The notes: a model not told the origin generated them from the sequence alone. DNA of 14,692 bases from CAZNNH01 sp964574335 (GCA_964574335.1 CAZNNH010000160.1:1-14692), one strand, 5' to 3'; positions 6,513-13,823 are shown, numbered from the stretch's first letter. Numbers and translations: made by a program.

Positions 6513-6868
6513 CGTCGTCGTGCCTTTCGAGGGGCCTCGTAGCTGGCCCGGACCACGCTGCCGATCCCGCCTCGGGTGGTGAAGCGACCTTCCACCGTCA
6601 TCCGGCGGGGACGGACCGCCGCCACCAGGTCGTCGAGGATGACGTTGACGCAGCGCTCGTAGAAGACCCCCTGGTCCCTGAAGGCGAACAGGTAGAGCTT
6701 GAGGCTCTTGAGCTCCAGGCAGACCCGATCCGGCACGTAGCAGATCTCGATCGTCCCGAAGTCCGGCTGCCCGGTCTTGGGACACACGGAGGTGAACTCC
6801 GGGCAGGTGTGGGTGATGCTGTACTCACGCCCTGGATGAGAGTTGGGAAAGGTCTCCAGGGCGGCCAT
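6509..6868 (-). CDS. queF: NADPH-dependent 7-cyano-7-deazaguanine reductase QueF
   Basis: A 119-residue short-form QueF, a T-fold enzyme that reduces preQ0 to preQ1 with NADPH in the queuosine tRNA-modification pathway. Visible are the nucleophile C29 in FTSVCPKTGQPDFG with D36, the QueF signature ELKSLKLYLFAFRDQG (51-66), the conserved glutamate in FYERCVN, and FTTRGGIGS near the end. A tyrosine stands where Bacillus subtilis QueF has a histidine (FYE rather than FHE), which I believe is a tolerated variant. ATG 6868 follows GGGAG at 4-base spacing. It overlaps the proline dehydrogenase by 4 bases (ATGA) and begins 37 bases after the WYL gene. No other queuosine gene (queC, queD, queE, tgt) is in the window, so its place in this operon is unexplained. 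Confidence 0.95.
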   Translation of the reverse strand: MAALETFPNSHPGREYSITHTCPEFTSVCPKTGQPDFGTIEICYVPDRVCLELKSLKLYLFAFRDQGVFYERCVNVILDDLVAAVRPRRMTVEGRFTTRGGIGSVVRASYEAPRKARRR

Positions 6869-6905
6869 GCGGCTCCCATTCTACCGCCAACCGACCGCAC
6901 CCCGG

Positions 6906-7910
6906 CTAGTTGCTCGGGCCCTGCCGGCGGCGCCGAGCCGGACGGTGGCGGCCGAGCGCAGCCTCGACGTCCCGGGCGATGGCCTGGCGCAGCCGGGCCG
7001 GCTTGCGCACCTGCACGTGGGGGAGGAAGCCCTTGACCCACGAGCGGAGCTCGAAGCCGGGCGTCACGGAGAGGCGCAGCACCACGCTGCCGTCCGGGCG
7101 CTCCTCGATGGCCTGGCTCTCGTGCCAGACCCGCTCCCGGACGTAGCCGGCGATCTCCGCGTCGAACTCGATCTCCACCTCCTCGGCGCGCCCCCCGGCG
7201 ATCCCGAACGCCCCCCGTGCATACTCGGAGACGCTGAAGTCCGCGGGCATCTCGAAGCCCGAGTCCAGCACGTCGATGCGGCGGATCCGCTCCACGGCGA
7301 AGGTCCGGACCTCGTCGTACTCGCCCACCCGAGCGTAGAGGTAGAGGCCGCCGCGGTAGTAGACCAGGCGATAGGGGTCGAGGGTGTACCCCTTCTGACG
7401 GCGGCTGCTGAAGGAGTAGTAGGCGACCTCGACCCGGCGCTGGTGAAGGATGGCGTCGATCAGGGTCGAGATCACGCCGCGCTTCTCCGAGTAGTCCTTC
7501 CACGGATCGGGTCGGGCGGCGAAGAGCTCCTGGATCCGCGAGAGGTAGGGGAGGCTTCGCGCCGGCAGCGCCTCTCGGATCTTCTCGAAGGCGGACTCCA
7601 GGTCCTGGGCAAACGGCGCCCCGCCGAGGAACGAGATCAGGTTCCGGCCGAAGTACAGGGCCGCCAGCTCGGCCATGGTGAAGGTCTGGCCGAGGCGCTG
7701 CCGGTAGCCGACCACCAGCCGCCAGACCTTCCCCCCATCGGCCTCGTCGTCGTAGAGGGGGAACCCGGCCTCTTGGAGCGCCTCGATGTCACGACGGATG
7801 GTCCGGTCGGTGACGCCGTGCTCGTGGGCCAGGGCGCGGGTGGTGGTGTAGCGCCCGGCCTCGATGGTCTTCAGGATCCTCCACTGTCGGATCACCTCGG
7901 CGTTTCTCAC
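6906..7910 (-). CDS. WYL-domain transcriptional regulator (YafY-like)
   Basis: 334 residues with the three-part layout of this family. A DeoR/HTH_11-type winged helix occupies about 8-65 (GRYTTTRALAHEHGVTDRTI, then RRDIEALQEAGF). A WYL domain spans about 145-222, with its core motif as GLYLYAR and an RTFAVERI ligand strand. A WCX C-terminal domain covers about 235-320. WYL domains sense nucleic acid or nucleotide ligands, and members often regulate stress, DNA-damage or defence genes. The GTG at 7910 has GGAGGG 8 bases upstream; an in-frame GTG at 7919 overlaps that site and is rejected. The basic tail RPARRRRQGPSN closes the protein. It lies just upstream of queF on the same strand and may control that operon, and a palindrome sits before its ribosome site. 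The target is not shown by sequence. Confidence 0.92.
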   Translation of the reverse strand: MRNAEVIRQWRILKTIEAGRYTTTRALAHEHGVTDRTIRRDIEALQEAGFPLYDDEADGGKVWRLVVGYRQRLGQTFTMAELAALYFGRNLISFLGGAPFAQDLESAFEKIREALPARSLPYLSRIQELFAARPDPWKDYSEKRGVISTLIDAILHQRRVEVAYYSFSSRRQKGYTLDPYRLVYYRGGLYLYARVGEYDEVRTFAVERIRRIDVLDSGFEMPADFSVSEYARGAFGIAGGRAEEVEIEFDAEIAGYVRERVWHESQAIEERPDGSVVLRLSVTPGFELRSWVKGFLPHVQVRKPARLRQAIARDVEAALGRHRPARRRRQGPSN

Positions 7911-7926
7911 GGGTGGCACCCTCCGC

Positions 7927-7941
7927 GGCGGCGACGCCGCC
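7927..7941. promoter_or_regulatory. 15-base palindrome upstream of the WYL gene
   Basis: GGCGGCG and CGCCGCC are perfect reverse complements around a single A, two bases beyond the ribosome site (GGAGGG, 7919-7924) of the WYL regulator. It may be an autoregulatory operator or, in RNA, a hairpin close to the ribosome site. The simple GC composition lowers its weight. Confidence 0.3.
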
Positions 7942-7974
7942 CGCTCCCCCGCCGGGCAGACGCCGTCACCGCCC

Positions 7975-9246
7975 TCACTCCCGGTGGAAGTAGAAGCCTT
8001 GGCCCAGATCGATCCCGAGCGCGAGGAGGGTGGCCCGCTCCTGCTCACGCTCCACCCCTTCGGCGATGACCTGGGCGTGGATCTTCTCGGCCAGCGTCCG
8101 CAGCGACTCGAGCAGGCTGCGCTTGATGCTGCTCTTGTCGATCTCGCGAACCAGGCTCACGTCGAACTTCAGGAAGTCCGGCTCGATGGCGGCCAGCGAC
8201 TGGAGCGAGGCGTGGCCGGCGCCCATGTCGTCGACCGCCACCCGGTAGCCGCGGGCCTTGAACGCCCTGAGCGCCGCCTGGAAGGCGTCCTGGCGATCGA
8301 CGGCCATCCGCTCGGTGATCTCCACCACCACGTCGCCCGGCCCGAGACCGCTCGCCGCCAGTTGGGCGTCGACCGCGCCGTTCTGCCACTCCGGGTCCTC
8401 CACCGCGCGGGCGGAGGCGTTGAGGAAGACCAGCCCCCGGCTGGGCAGCGCGGCGGCGGCCCGAATCGCGGTGGCTCGGCACAGCCGCTCGAAGTCCATC
8501 AGCAGGTCGGTGGACTCGGCGAAGGCGAACAGCTCCTCGACCGAGGTGAAGCTGGTCTCGAGGCCGGGACGGGTCAGGGCCTCGTGTCCGATCACCTGGC
8601 CGTCTCTCATCCGGACGATGGGGTGGAAGACGGCGCGGACGCTCCCGGTCTCGATCAGCCGCCTCAGCTGGTCCTGCTTCTGGTGCTGGCCCTCCTCGCC
8701 CTCCAGCAGCCCTTTGAGCATCGCGTCGGTCACCGCCTGCTGAATGATCCGCTCGGCCCGGATCATGGGAACCAGGCGCAGGCGCCGATGGACCACCGCC
8801 GGGCGCACCGGCGGGCCAAGTGGCCACCGGCCGGCGCCGTCCCCGAACCCGCCTCGCAGCGCGGCCAGCAACCGGTCGCGGCCATCGCCTATGCCCCCCC
8901 GGCTGTCGGGGGCGACGAAGACCAGGAAGCGGTCGGACCGGACGGTGGCCAGGCAAGTGATGTCGGCCGGGCCCAGCACCCCGGCCTCCTTGAGCCGACC
9001 CAGGTGCCGGGCGAAGGCGCACACAACATCGTCGTAGGCGGCCCAGCCCAGGTTGGTCTCCTCCCAGCCGGAGCGCCCCAGGTCGATGTAGACCAGGTCG
9101 ACCACCCCGTGGGACTCGAGCAGGCGCCGGGTGGCCTCGATCACGGCGCCCAGGGTGGGCAGCCCGGTCAAGGTGTCGAAGAGCTGGCTCTTGAAGCGCA
9201 GCCACTCGGTCCTGAGCTGATAGTACGCGGACTGCGGATCGGTCAC
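7975..9246 (-). CDS. Cyclic-di-GMP phosphodiesterase: degenerate GGDEF plus intact EAL domain
   Basis: 423 residues, soluble, no membrane segment or sensor domain. The N-terminal half (about 20-170) starts with the GGDEF-like DTLTGLPTL, but the active-site position reads VRSDRF, so it cannot be a normal cyclase. The C-terminal EAL domain (about 190-423) keeps the metal and catalytic residues: E222 in HEALTRP, N276, E309/E312 in EITER, D339-D340 in VAVDDMGAG, K360 in FLKFD and E396 in AEGVE, ending GQGFYFHRE. It should hydrolyse c-di-GMP to pGpG; the degenerate half may bind nucleotide as a regulator (inference). GTG at 9246 has GAGG 8 bases upstream. It is first in the minus-strand series, 64 bases before the WYL gene, and divergent from the nucleoside operon. 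Confidence 0.93.
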   Translation of the reverse strand: MTDPQSAYYQLRTEWLRFKSQLFDTLTGLPTLGAVIEATRRLLESHGVVDLVYIDLGRSGWEETNLGWAAYDDVVCAFARHLGRLKEAGVLGPADITCLATVRSDRFLVFVAPDSRGGIGDGRDRLLAALRGGFGDGAGRWPLGPPVRPAVVHRRLRLVPMIRAERIIQQAVTDAMLKGLLEGEEGQHQKQDQLRRLIETGSVRAVFHPIVRMRDGQVIGHEALTRPGLETSFTSVEELFAFAESTDLLMDFERLCRATAIRAAAALPSRGLVFLNASARAVEDPEWQNGAVDAQLAASGLGPGDVVVEITERMAVDRQDAFQAALRAFKARGYRVAVDDMGAGHASLQSLAAIEPDFLKFDVSLVREIDKSSIKRSLLESLRTLAEKIHAQVIAEGVEREQERATLLALGIDLGQGFYFHRE

Positions 9247-9264
9247 GTCCAGGGCCTCGGGCGG

Positions 9265-9270
9265 ATTCTA
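9265..9270 (-). promoter_or_regulatory. Candidate -10 element for the EAL gene
   Basis: TAGAAT on the minus strand, one of the few AT-rich patches in this region, lies 18 bases before the GTG at 9246. No convincing -35 is seen at 16-18 bases. The implied leader is only about 12 bases, so support is weak. Confidence 0.22.
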
Positions 9271-9283
9271 GCCCAACGTGCGC

Positions 9284-9289
9284 TATACT
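9284..9289 (+). promoter_or_regulatory. Candidate -10 element for the zinc-ribbon/nucleoside operon
   Basis: TATACT on the plus strand, in an AT-rich patch between divergent genes, is a good -10 match. The hexamer 17 bases upstream (GCGGAT) is a poor -35. It would give a leader of about 160 bases before the ATG at 9456. Confidence 0.35.
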
Positions 9290-9317
9290 TGGTCCCCAAT
9301 CTGGCGCCTTCCTCCAA

Positions 9318-9354
9318 GTCCCGAGCCGGCGGACCGGATCTCGACGCTCGGGGC
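9318..9354 (+). other. Foldable leader segment before the nucleoside operon
   Basis: CCCGAG (9320-9325) pairs with CTCGGG (9347-9352) and can be extended by a G-U and a G-C pair. Inside, CCGG (9326-9329) pairs with CCGG (9334-9337) across CGGA. The nested stems could form in the 5' leader of the operon mRNA. No known riboswitch class is recognised, and high GC makes chance pairing likely. Confidence 0.25.
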
Positions 9355-9455
9355 CGACCCTCGATGGGAGGATGGCGACGCGACCCCTGGGACCGGTGCT
9401 TGTGTCTTCTCAGCCCGCGGGTCCGAGGGGTCGGAGCTTCAGGAGAGCTGGGCTC

Positions 9456-9791
9456 ATGGCGGACCGTCTCCCTCGCCTCGGCGACGTCATCGACGACTAC
9501 TGCCCCCGCTGCCGGCTGCTGCTGAACCACGACGTGGCCAGCCTCTTCCAGGACGCGGTGGCCAAGGTGACGTGCCGCACCTGCCACAACACCCACGACT
9601 ACCGACACGCCCAGATGCCCGCTCGACGCCGCGCCTCGCCAGGGAAAAGCGACGACGTCAAGAGCCTCTTCGACCAGGTGCTGGCGGGAATGCCGGCCCC
9701 ACCCGAGCCCCCGCCCCGTCCTCCGGCGGCGCCGGCCAAGAAGAGGCGTGATCTGTGGGCCGAGGTCGAGCGCTTGACCAAGAAGAAGTAG
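9456..9791 (+). CDS. Zinc-ribbon protein with basic tail, function unknown
   Basis: 111 residues. The N-terminal half carries two knuckles, CPRC (16-19) and CRTC (40-43), with histidines at 44 and 47 close by, consistent with one zinc ribbon. A linker and a proline-rich stretch (PPEPPPRPPAAP, about 82-93) precede a charged tail ending KKRRDLWAEVERLTKKK. ATG 9456 has AGGAGA 9 bases upstream; an in-frame ATG at 9372 is preceded immediately by GGGAGG with no spacing and adds unconserved-looking sequence, so I chose 9456. It is first in the nucleoside operon, 5 bases before the phosphorylase start. Zinc ribbon plus basic tail suggests nucleic-acid binding, but that is inference; it could be a regulator of the operon or simply linked to it. 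I cannot name the family. Confidence 0.8.
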   Translation: MADRLPRLGDVIDDYCPRCRLLLNHDVASLFQDAVAKVTCRTCHNTHDYRHAQMPARRRASPGKSDDVKSLFDQVLAGMPAPPEPPPRPPAAPAKKRRDLWAEVERLTKKK

Positions 9792-9796
9792 CTCCC

Positions 9797-11128
9797 GTGC
9801 GAGCGGTGGACATCATCCTGCGCAAGCGGGAGGGGGAGGCGCTGAGCCCCGAGGAGATCGACTTCTTCGTCAGGGGCTTCGTCGACGGCAACGTCGCCGA
9901 CTACCAGGCGGCGGCGCTCTTGATGGCCATCCACTTCCGAGGGATGGACGCCGAGGAGACGGCCGCCCTCACCCAGTCGATGCTCGGCACCGGACGGATC
10001 CTCGACCTCGCCCACCTCCCCGGACCGAAGGTCGACAAGCACTCCACCGGCGGCGTCGGGGACAAGACCAGCCTGATCACGGCCCCCCTGGCAGCCGCCT
10101 GCGGCGTGGTGGTCCCGATGATCTCGGGGCGCGGGCTGGGCCACACCGGCGGGACGCTGGACAAGCTCGAGGCGATCCCCGGCCTTCGGGTGGACCTCAC
10201 CTTGGCGGAGTTCGAGGGCGTGCTCGAGAAGGCGCACCTGGCGTTCATGGGGCCGACGCCGGTGATCGCGCCGGCGGACCGCCGCCTGTACGCCCTGCGC
10301 GACGTCACCGGAACCGTCGATAGCTGCTCGCTGATCGCCGCCTCGATCATGAGCAAGAAGCTGGCCGAGGGAATCGACTCTCTGGTGCTCGACGTCAAGT
10401 CCGGCGACGGTGCGTTCATGGCGCGGCTCGAGGACGCGCGGGCGCTGGCCGGGGCGATGGTCGAGATCGGCCGCGGGATGGGGACCCGGGTGGTGGCCCT
10501 GATCACCAACATGGATCAGCCGCTGGGGTGGGCCGTGGGCAACGCCCTCGAGGTCAGCGAGTGCGTGGAGACGCTCAAGGGGCGCGGACCGAAGGACCTC
10601 GAGTCGCTGTCGGTGGAGCTGGCGGCCTGGATGCTGGCGGCCTCTGGGCTGGCGGACGGCGTGGAGCGGGCCCGGGGCCGTGTGCGCGATGCCCTCGACT
10701 CGGGAGCGGGGCTCCGCAAGCTCCAGCAGGTCATCGAGCTACAGGGCGGTGACCCCCGAGTCTGCGACAGCCGGGAGGAGCTGCCACGGACCGGCGACAC
10801 GGTGGAGATCCGGGCCCCGCACGACGCGCGCGTGGCCTGGCTGGGCTCACGACAGGTCGGCCAGGCGGCCATGCTGCTGGGCGCTGGCCGGGAGACGGTG
10901 GACAGCCGGGTCGATCCGGCGGTGGGGCTGGTGATCCACAAGAAGGTCGGCGACCTGGTAGTCGAGGGGGAGCCCCTGGCCACCCTGCACCTGAACGACC
11001 GCCGCAACCTCGAGACCGCCGAGCGGCTGGTGCGCAGCTCCTTCGTGCTGGCCCGAAAGGCACGCCCGCCGGGCCCACTGATCCATGAGGTGCTGACCGA
11101 GGGCCCGGGAGACGGGCCGAGGGACTGA
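9797..11128 (+). CDS. deoA: Pyrimidine-nucleoside (thymidine) phosphorylase
   Basis: 443 residues, the usual length. It cleaves uridine, thymidine and deoxyuridine with phosphate, releasing base and (deoxy)ribose-1-phosphate in the cytosol. Visible are the phosphate-binding KHSTGGVGD (81-89), the family signature SGRGLGHTGGTLDKLE (110-125), the base-binding R168 in LYALRDVTGT, S183 and K187 in ASIMSKK, and the C-terminal beta domain with VGLVIHKKVGD. The sequence looks closer to Firmicute-type Pdp, which accepts uridine and thymidine, than to strict thymidine phosphorylase. The start is GTG 9797 (MRAVDIILRKR), matching the family N-terminus, with only weak GAAG-type ribosome signals; coupling from the zinc-ribbon stop 5 bases upstream is likely. 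The following transporter begins 13 bases after the stop. deoA and pdp are both reasonable names. Confidence 0.95.
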   Translation: MRAVDIILRKREGEALSPEEIDFFVRGFVDGNVADYQAAALLMAIHFRGMDAEETAALTQSMLGTGRILDLAHLPGPKVDKHSTGGVGDKTSLITAPLAAACGVVVPMISGRGLGHTGGTLDKLEAIPGLRVDLTLAEFEGVLEKAHLAFMGPTPVIAPADRRLYALRDVTGTVDSCSLIAASIMSKKLAEGIDSLVLDVKSGDGAFMARLEDARALAGAMVEIGRGMGTRVVALITNMDQPLGWAVGNALEVSECVETLKGRGPKDLESLSVELAAWMLAASGLADGVERARGRVRDALDSGAGLRKLQQVIELQGGDPRVCDSREELPRTGDTVEIRAPHDARVAWLGSRQVGQAAMLLGAGRETVDSRVDPAVGLVIHKKVGDLVVEGEPLATLHLNDRRNLETAERLVRSSFVLARKARPPGPLIHEVLTEGPGDGPRD

Positions 11129-11141
11129 CCGGGGAGGTTGT

Positions 11142-12518
11142 GTGATCGCTTTGCTGCTGGTCCAGGGGGCGACCAACCCCCTGGTCGACGTCGAGGGCGG
11201 CCTGGGCACGCCGATCATCGAGCGCGCCATCGGCCTGCTGGGGCTTCTGACGATGATCGGTCTGGCCTACCTGCTCAGCTACGACCGCAAGCACGTCCCC
11301 TGGCGGCTGGTCTTCGCCGGCCTCGGCCTGCAGACCGTCTTCGCCTTGATCGTGCTCAAGAGCCAGCCGGGACAGGCCTTTTTCCGGGCGGCGGGAAGGG
11401 TGATCTCCGGGCTGCTGGGGTTCACGGTGCAGGGCGCGCACTTCGTCTTCGGGGAACTAGTGCAGAACCAGGTGCCGGTGGGCAGCCCGCTCGCGGGAGG
11501 TGGGCTGGACAAGTCGGCCGGCCTGGTCGCCAACACCGGCGCCATGTTCGCCTTCAACGTGCTGCCGACGATCATCTTCTTCTCGTCCCTGATGTCGGTC
11601 CTCTACTACCTCGGCGTGATGCAGGTCGTGGTCAAGGGAATGGCCTGGGTGATGCAGCGCACCCTCGGCACATCCGGGGCCGAGACCCTGTCGGCGAGCG
11701 GCAACATCTTCGTGGGCCAGACCGAGGCTCCGCTGTTGATCAAGCCCTTCATCAAGAGCATGACCTCGTCGGAGATCCTCACCGTGATGACCGGCGGCTT
11801 CGCCACCATCGCCGGCGGCGTGCTGGCGGCCTACGTGCTCATGCTGCAGGACGCCTTCCCGGCCATCGCCGGCCACCTGATCGCGGCCAGCGTCATGAAC
11901 GCCCCGGCGGGCCTGCTGCTGTCCAAGATCATCCTGCCCGAGACCGGGACACCGGTCACCGGCAAGTCGCTGAAGATCGAGGTCGAGAAGACCGAGTCCA
12001 ACGTGATCGACGCGGCGGCGGGTGGGGCCGCCACCGGCGTCCAGCTCGCCATCAACGTGGGGGCGATGCTGATGGCCTTCGTCGCCCTCATCCACATGTG
12101 CAACTTCGGGATCGGCTGGATCGGCGAGGTGGCGGGGCTGTCGGGGCTGACCATCCAGGGGATCCTGGGATGGATCTTCAAGCCCATCGCCTGGGTGATG
12201 GGCGTGCCCTGGGCGGAGGCCGGCTACGTGGGCAGCCTGATCGGGATCAAGATCACGCTCACCGAGTTCATCGGCTACGCCCAGCTCGGCGGCGACCTGG
12301 CCAGCCACGCGGTGACCCTCTCGCCGCGCAGCGTGATCATCGCCTCCTACGCGCTGCTGGGCTTCGCCAACTTCCCCTCGATCGCCATCCAGATCGGCGG
12401 CATCTCCGGTCTGGCGCCCAGCCGGCGGGGCGAGCTGGCCCGGCTCGGCCTGCGGGCGATGATCGCGGGAAACCTGGCCGCCTTCATGAGCGCCAGCCTG
12501 GCCGGGATGCTGCTGTGA
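11142..12518 (+). CDS. nupC: Concentrative nucleoside transporter, CNT/NupC family
   Basis: 458 residues of mostly hydrophobic helices, somewhat longer than the roughly 400 of E. coli NupC. It imports nucleosides across the inner membrane, coupled to H+ or Na+. Family hallmarks are present: ETLSASGNIFVGQTEAPLLI (181-200) with the substrate-binding QTE at 193-195, the ESNVIDAAAGGAATG segment before a transmembrane helix, and GFANFPSIAIQIGGISGL near the end, followed by the arginine-rich RRGELARLGLR and a last helix. GTG 11142 has GGGGAGG (11131-11137) 4 bases upstream. Its TGA overlaps the purine nucleoside phosphorylase start (GTGA). Ion and nucleoside preference cannot be read with certainty. 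The position between two phosphorylases fits uptake feeding salvage. Confidence 0.95.
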   Translation: MIALLLVQGATNPLVDVEGGLGTPIIERAIGLLGLLTMIGLAYLLSYDRKHVPWRLVFAGLGLQTVFALIVLKSQPGQAFFRAAGRVISGLLGFTVQGAHFVFGELVQNQVPVGSPLAGGGLDKSAGLVANTGAMFAFNVLPTIIFFSSLMSVLYYLGVMQVVVKGMAWVMQRTLGTSGAETLSASGNIFVGQTEAPLLIKPFIKSMTSSEILTVMTGGFATIAGGVLAAYVLMLQDAFPAIAGHLIAASVMNAPAGLLLSKIILPETGTPVTGKSLKIEVEKTESNVIDAAAGGAATGVQLAINVGAMLMAFVALIHMCNFGIGWIGEVAGLSGLTIQGILGWIFKPIAWVMGVPWAEAGYVGSLIGIKITLTEFIGYAQLGGDLASHAVTLSPRSVIIASYALLGFANFPSIAIQIGGISGLAPSRRGELARLGLRAMIAGNLAAFMSASLAGMLL

Positions 12519-13351
12519 GCGGCGAGATCATCCGGCGACTGGACGAAGCCGTCTCCAGGGTGCGAGCGGCCTCCCCCCTCCGTCCCACGATCGGCCTGGT
12601 GCTGGGCTCGGGGTTGGGCGCCTTTGCCGACGCCCTCGAGGAGGCGGTGGGGGTCCCCTACTCCGAGATCCCCCACTTCCCGACCTCGACCGCCCAGGGC
12701 CACCGTGGGGCGCTGGTGATCGGTCGCTCGGGTGGCACGCCGGTGGCGGTGATGGCCGGCCGGGTTCACTTCTACGAGGGGTACCCGCTCGAGCAGGTGG
12801 TCTTCCCGGTTCGGGTGCTGGGCCGGATGGGTGTGAAGACCCTGGTGGTGACCAACGCCGCCGGCGCCGTCAACACCGCCTTCGCCCCCGGCCAGCTCAT
12901 GATCCTCCGCGACCACATCAACTTCATGGGAGCGAACCCGCTGGTCGGCCCCAACCCCGAGCCGCTCGGCCCGCGCTTCCCCGACATGTCGCGGGCCTAC
13001 GACCCGGAGCTGATCGCCCTCGCCGACGAAGCCTGCCAGGCTGCCGGGCTGGTGGGCCACCAGGGGGTCTACATCGGCTTCCCCGGCCCCTCGTACGAGA
13101 CCCCGGCCGAGATCCGGATGGCGCGCAGCCTCGGGGCCGACGCGGTCGGCATGTCGACGGTCCCGGAGGTGATCGCCGCCCGGCACATGGGGATGGGCGT
13201 GCTCGGGATCTCGTGCCTCACCAACATGGCGGCCGGGGTGCTCGACCAGGCCCTCGACCACCGCGAGGTCCTGGCAGTGGGCGAGCGGGTGAAGTCCGGC
13301 CTGCTGGACGTGTTGGCGCGGCTGGTCCGGGCGGTGGCGGAACGACGATGA
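12515..13351 (+). CDS. punA: Purine nucleoside phosphorylase, trimeric type
   Basis: 278 residues, PNP-I family, typical length. It phosphorolyses inosine and guanosine (and deoxy forms) to the base and (deoxy)ribose-1-phosphate. Visible are the phosphate loop GSGLG (31-35), QGHRG with H63, GRVHFYEGY (82-90), VVTNAAGAVN (111-120), PGPSYETPAEIRM (190-202) with base-binding E195, VGMSTVPEVIAARH (211-224) including S214, and SCLTNMAAG with N237, which contacts the purine. The E/N pair indicates 6-oxopurine specificity rather than the hexameric DeoD type. Start GTG 12515 overlaps the nupC stop by 4 bases; the stop overlaps cdd by 4 bases (ATGA), so translation of the three is coupled. Confidence 0.95.
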   Translation: MSGEIIRRLDEAVSRVRAASPLRPTIGLVLGSGLGAFADALEEAVGVPYSEIPHFPTSTAQGHRGALVIGRSGGTPVAVMAGRVHFYEGYPLEQVVFPVRVLGRMGVKTLVVTNAAGAVNTAFAPGQLMILRDHINFMGANPLVGPNPEPLGPRFPDMSRAYDPELIALADEACQAAGLVGHQGVYIGFPGPSYETPAEIRMARSLGADAVGMSTVPEVIAARHMGMGVLGISCLTNMAAGVLDQALDHREVLAVGERVKSGLLDVLARLVRAVAERR

Positions 13352-13803
13352 CGCGGCGCTCGCCCGTCCGCTCCAAAGCCGCCTGCCCCGCCCCGGCCTC
13401 CGGGCCGCCCGAGGGTCTGGCGGAGCTTCGCCGCCTGGCTCGGGCCGCCCGCCGGCAGGCCCGGGCCCCCCACTCGGGGTACCGGGTCGGCGCCGCGCTG
13501 CGAACCGCCGCCGGCCTGATCGTCACCGGCTGCAACATCGAGAACGCCAGCTACGGGTTGACCCTCTGCGCCGAGAGGGTGGCCGCGTTCAAGGCCGTCT
13601 CCGAAGGGCTCCGCGGCTTCGAGGCCATCGCCGTGGTCGTGGATGCGTCCCGGCTGGCGGCTCCCTGTGGTCCCTGCCGCCAGGTCCTCTGGGAGCTGTG
13701 CGGCGACATCTGGGTCCACATGGCCAACCTCCGGGGCCGGGGCCTCACCATGCGACTGTCGGAGCTGCTTCCCCTCCCCTTCGACGACCGGAACCTCGAG
13801 TAG
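13348..13803 (+). CDS. cdd: Cytidine deaminase
   Basis: 151 residues; deaminates cytidine and deoxycytidine to uridine and deoxyuridine, feeding the pyrimidine phosphorylase upstream. The zinc site is complete: C74-A-E76-R, with E76 the proton shuttle, and PCGPC with C107 and C110, the all-cysteine arrangement of tetrameric enzymes. Substrate-binding NIEN (63-66) follows the VGAALRT strand. The N-terminus carries about 20 extra residues rich in Pro, Ala, Ser and Arg before the conserved helix, compared with the usual 130-residue enzyme. The ATG at 13348 is retained because it makes an ATGA overlap with the punA stop, matching the pattern of this operon. A later start would need a non-ATG codon. 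Little follows the catalytic core except the family-typical LLPLPFDD. Confidence 0.95.
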   Translation: MTRRSPVRSKAACPAPASGPPEGLAELRRLARAARRQARAPHSGYRVGAALRTAAGLIVTGCNIENASYGLTLCAERVAAFKAVSEGLRGFEAIAVVVDASRLAAPCGPCRQVLWELCGDIWVHMANLRGRGLTMRLSELLPLPFDDRNLE

Positions 13804-13810
13804 CCCGAAG

Positions 13811-13823
13811 GCCTCGTCGAGGC
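13811..13823 (+). other. 13-base palindrome after cdd
   Basis: GCCTCG and CGAGGC flank a central T, 7 bases after the cdd stop and before the GTG at 13848. It could fold as a short stem with a three-base loop. No T-run follows, so it is at most a weak attenuator, a processing site, or chance. Confidence 0.3.

Noticed and set aside
6878..6883. TAGAAT hexamer on the minus strand as a queF promoter
   Set aside because: It lies 9 bases before the ATG and next to the ribosome site, so a transcript starting there would lack that site; no -35 is seen.
6869..6905. preQ1 riboswitch ahead of queF
   Set aside because: Only 37 bases separate the WYL stop from queF and no preQ1-like pseudoknot with an A-rich tail is visible.
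6843..8069. Long plus-strand open frame over the WYL and queF genes
   Set aside because: Antisense to two well-supported genes and without any recognisable domain.
9372..9455. Upstream start for the 111-residue zinc-ribbon protein
   Set aside because: GGGAGG abuts the ATG with no spacing, and the added residues look like translated leader; ATG 9456 has a well-placed AGGAGA.
7864..9525. 553-codon plus-strand open frame across the EAL gene
   Set aside because: Antisense shadow of a gene with all EAL catalytic motifs intact.
11138..12514. Plus-strand frame running through nupC into punA as one long protein
   Set aside because: Its N-terminal part is an out-of-frame reading of the transporter; only the part from GTG 12515 is real.
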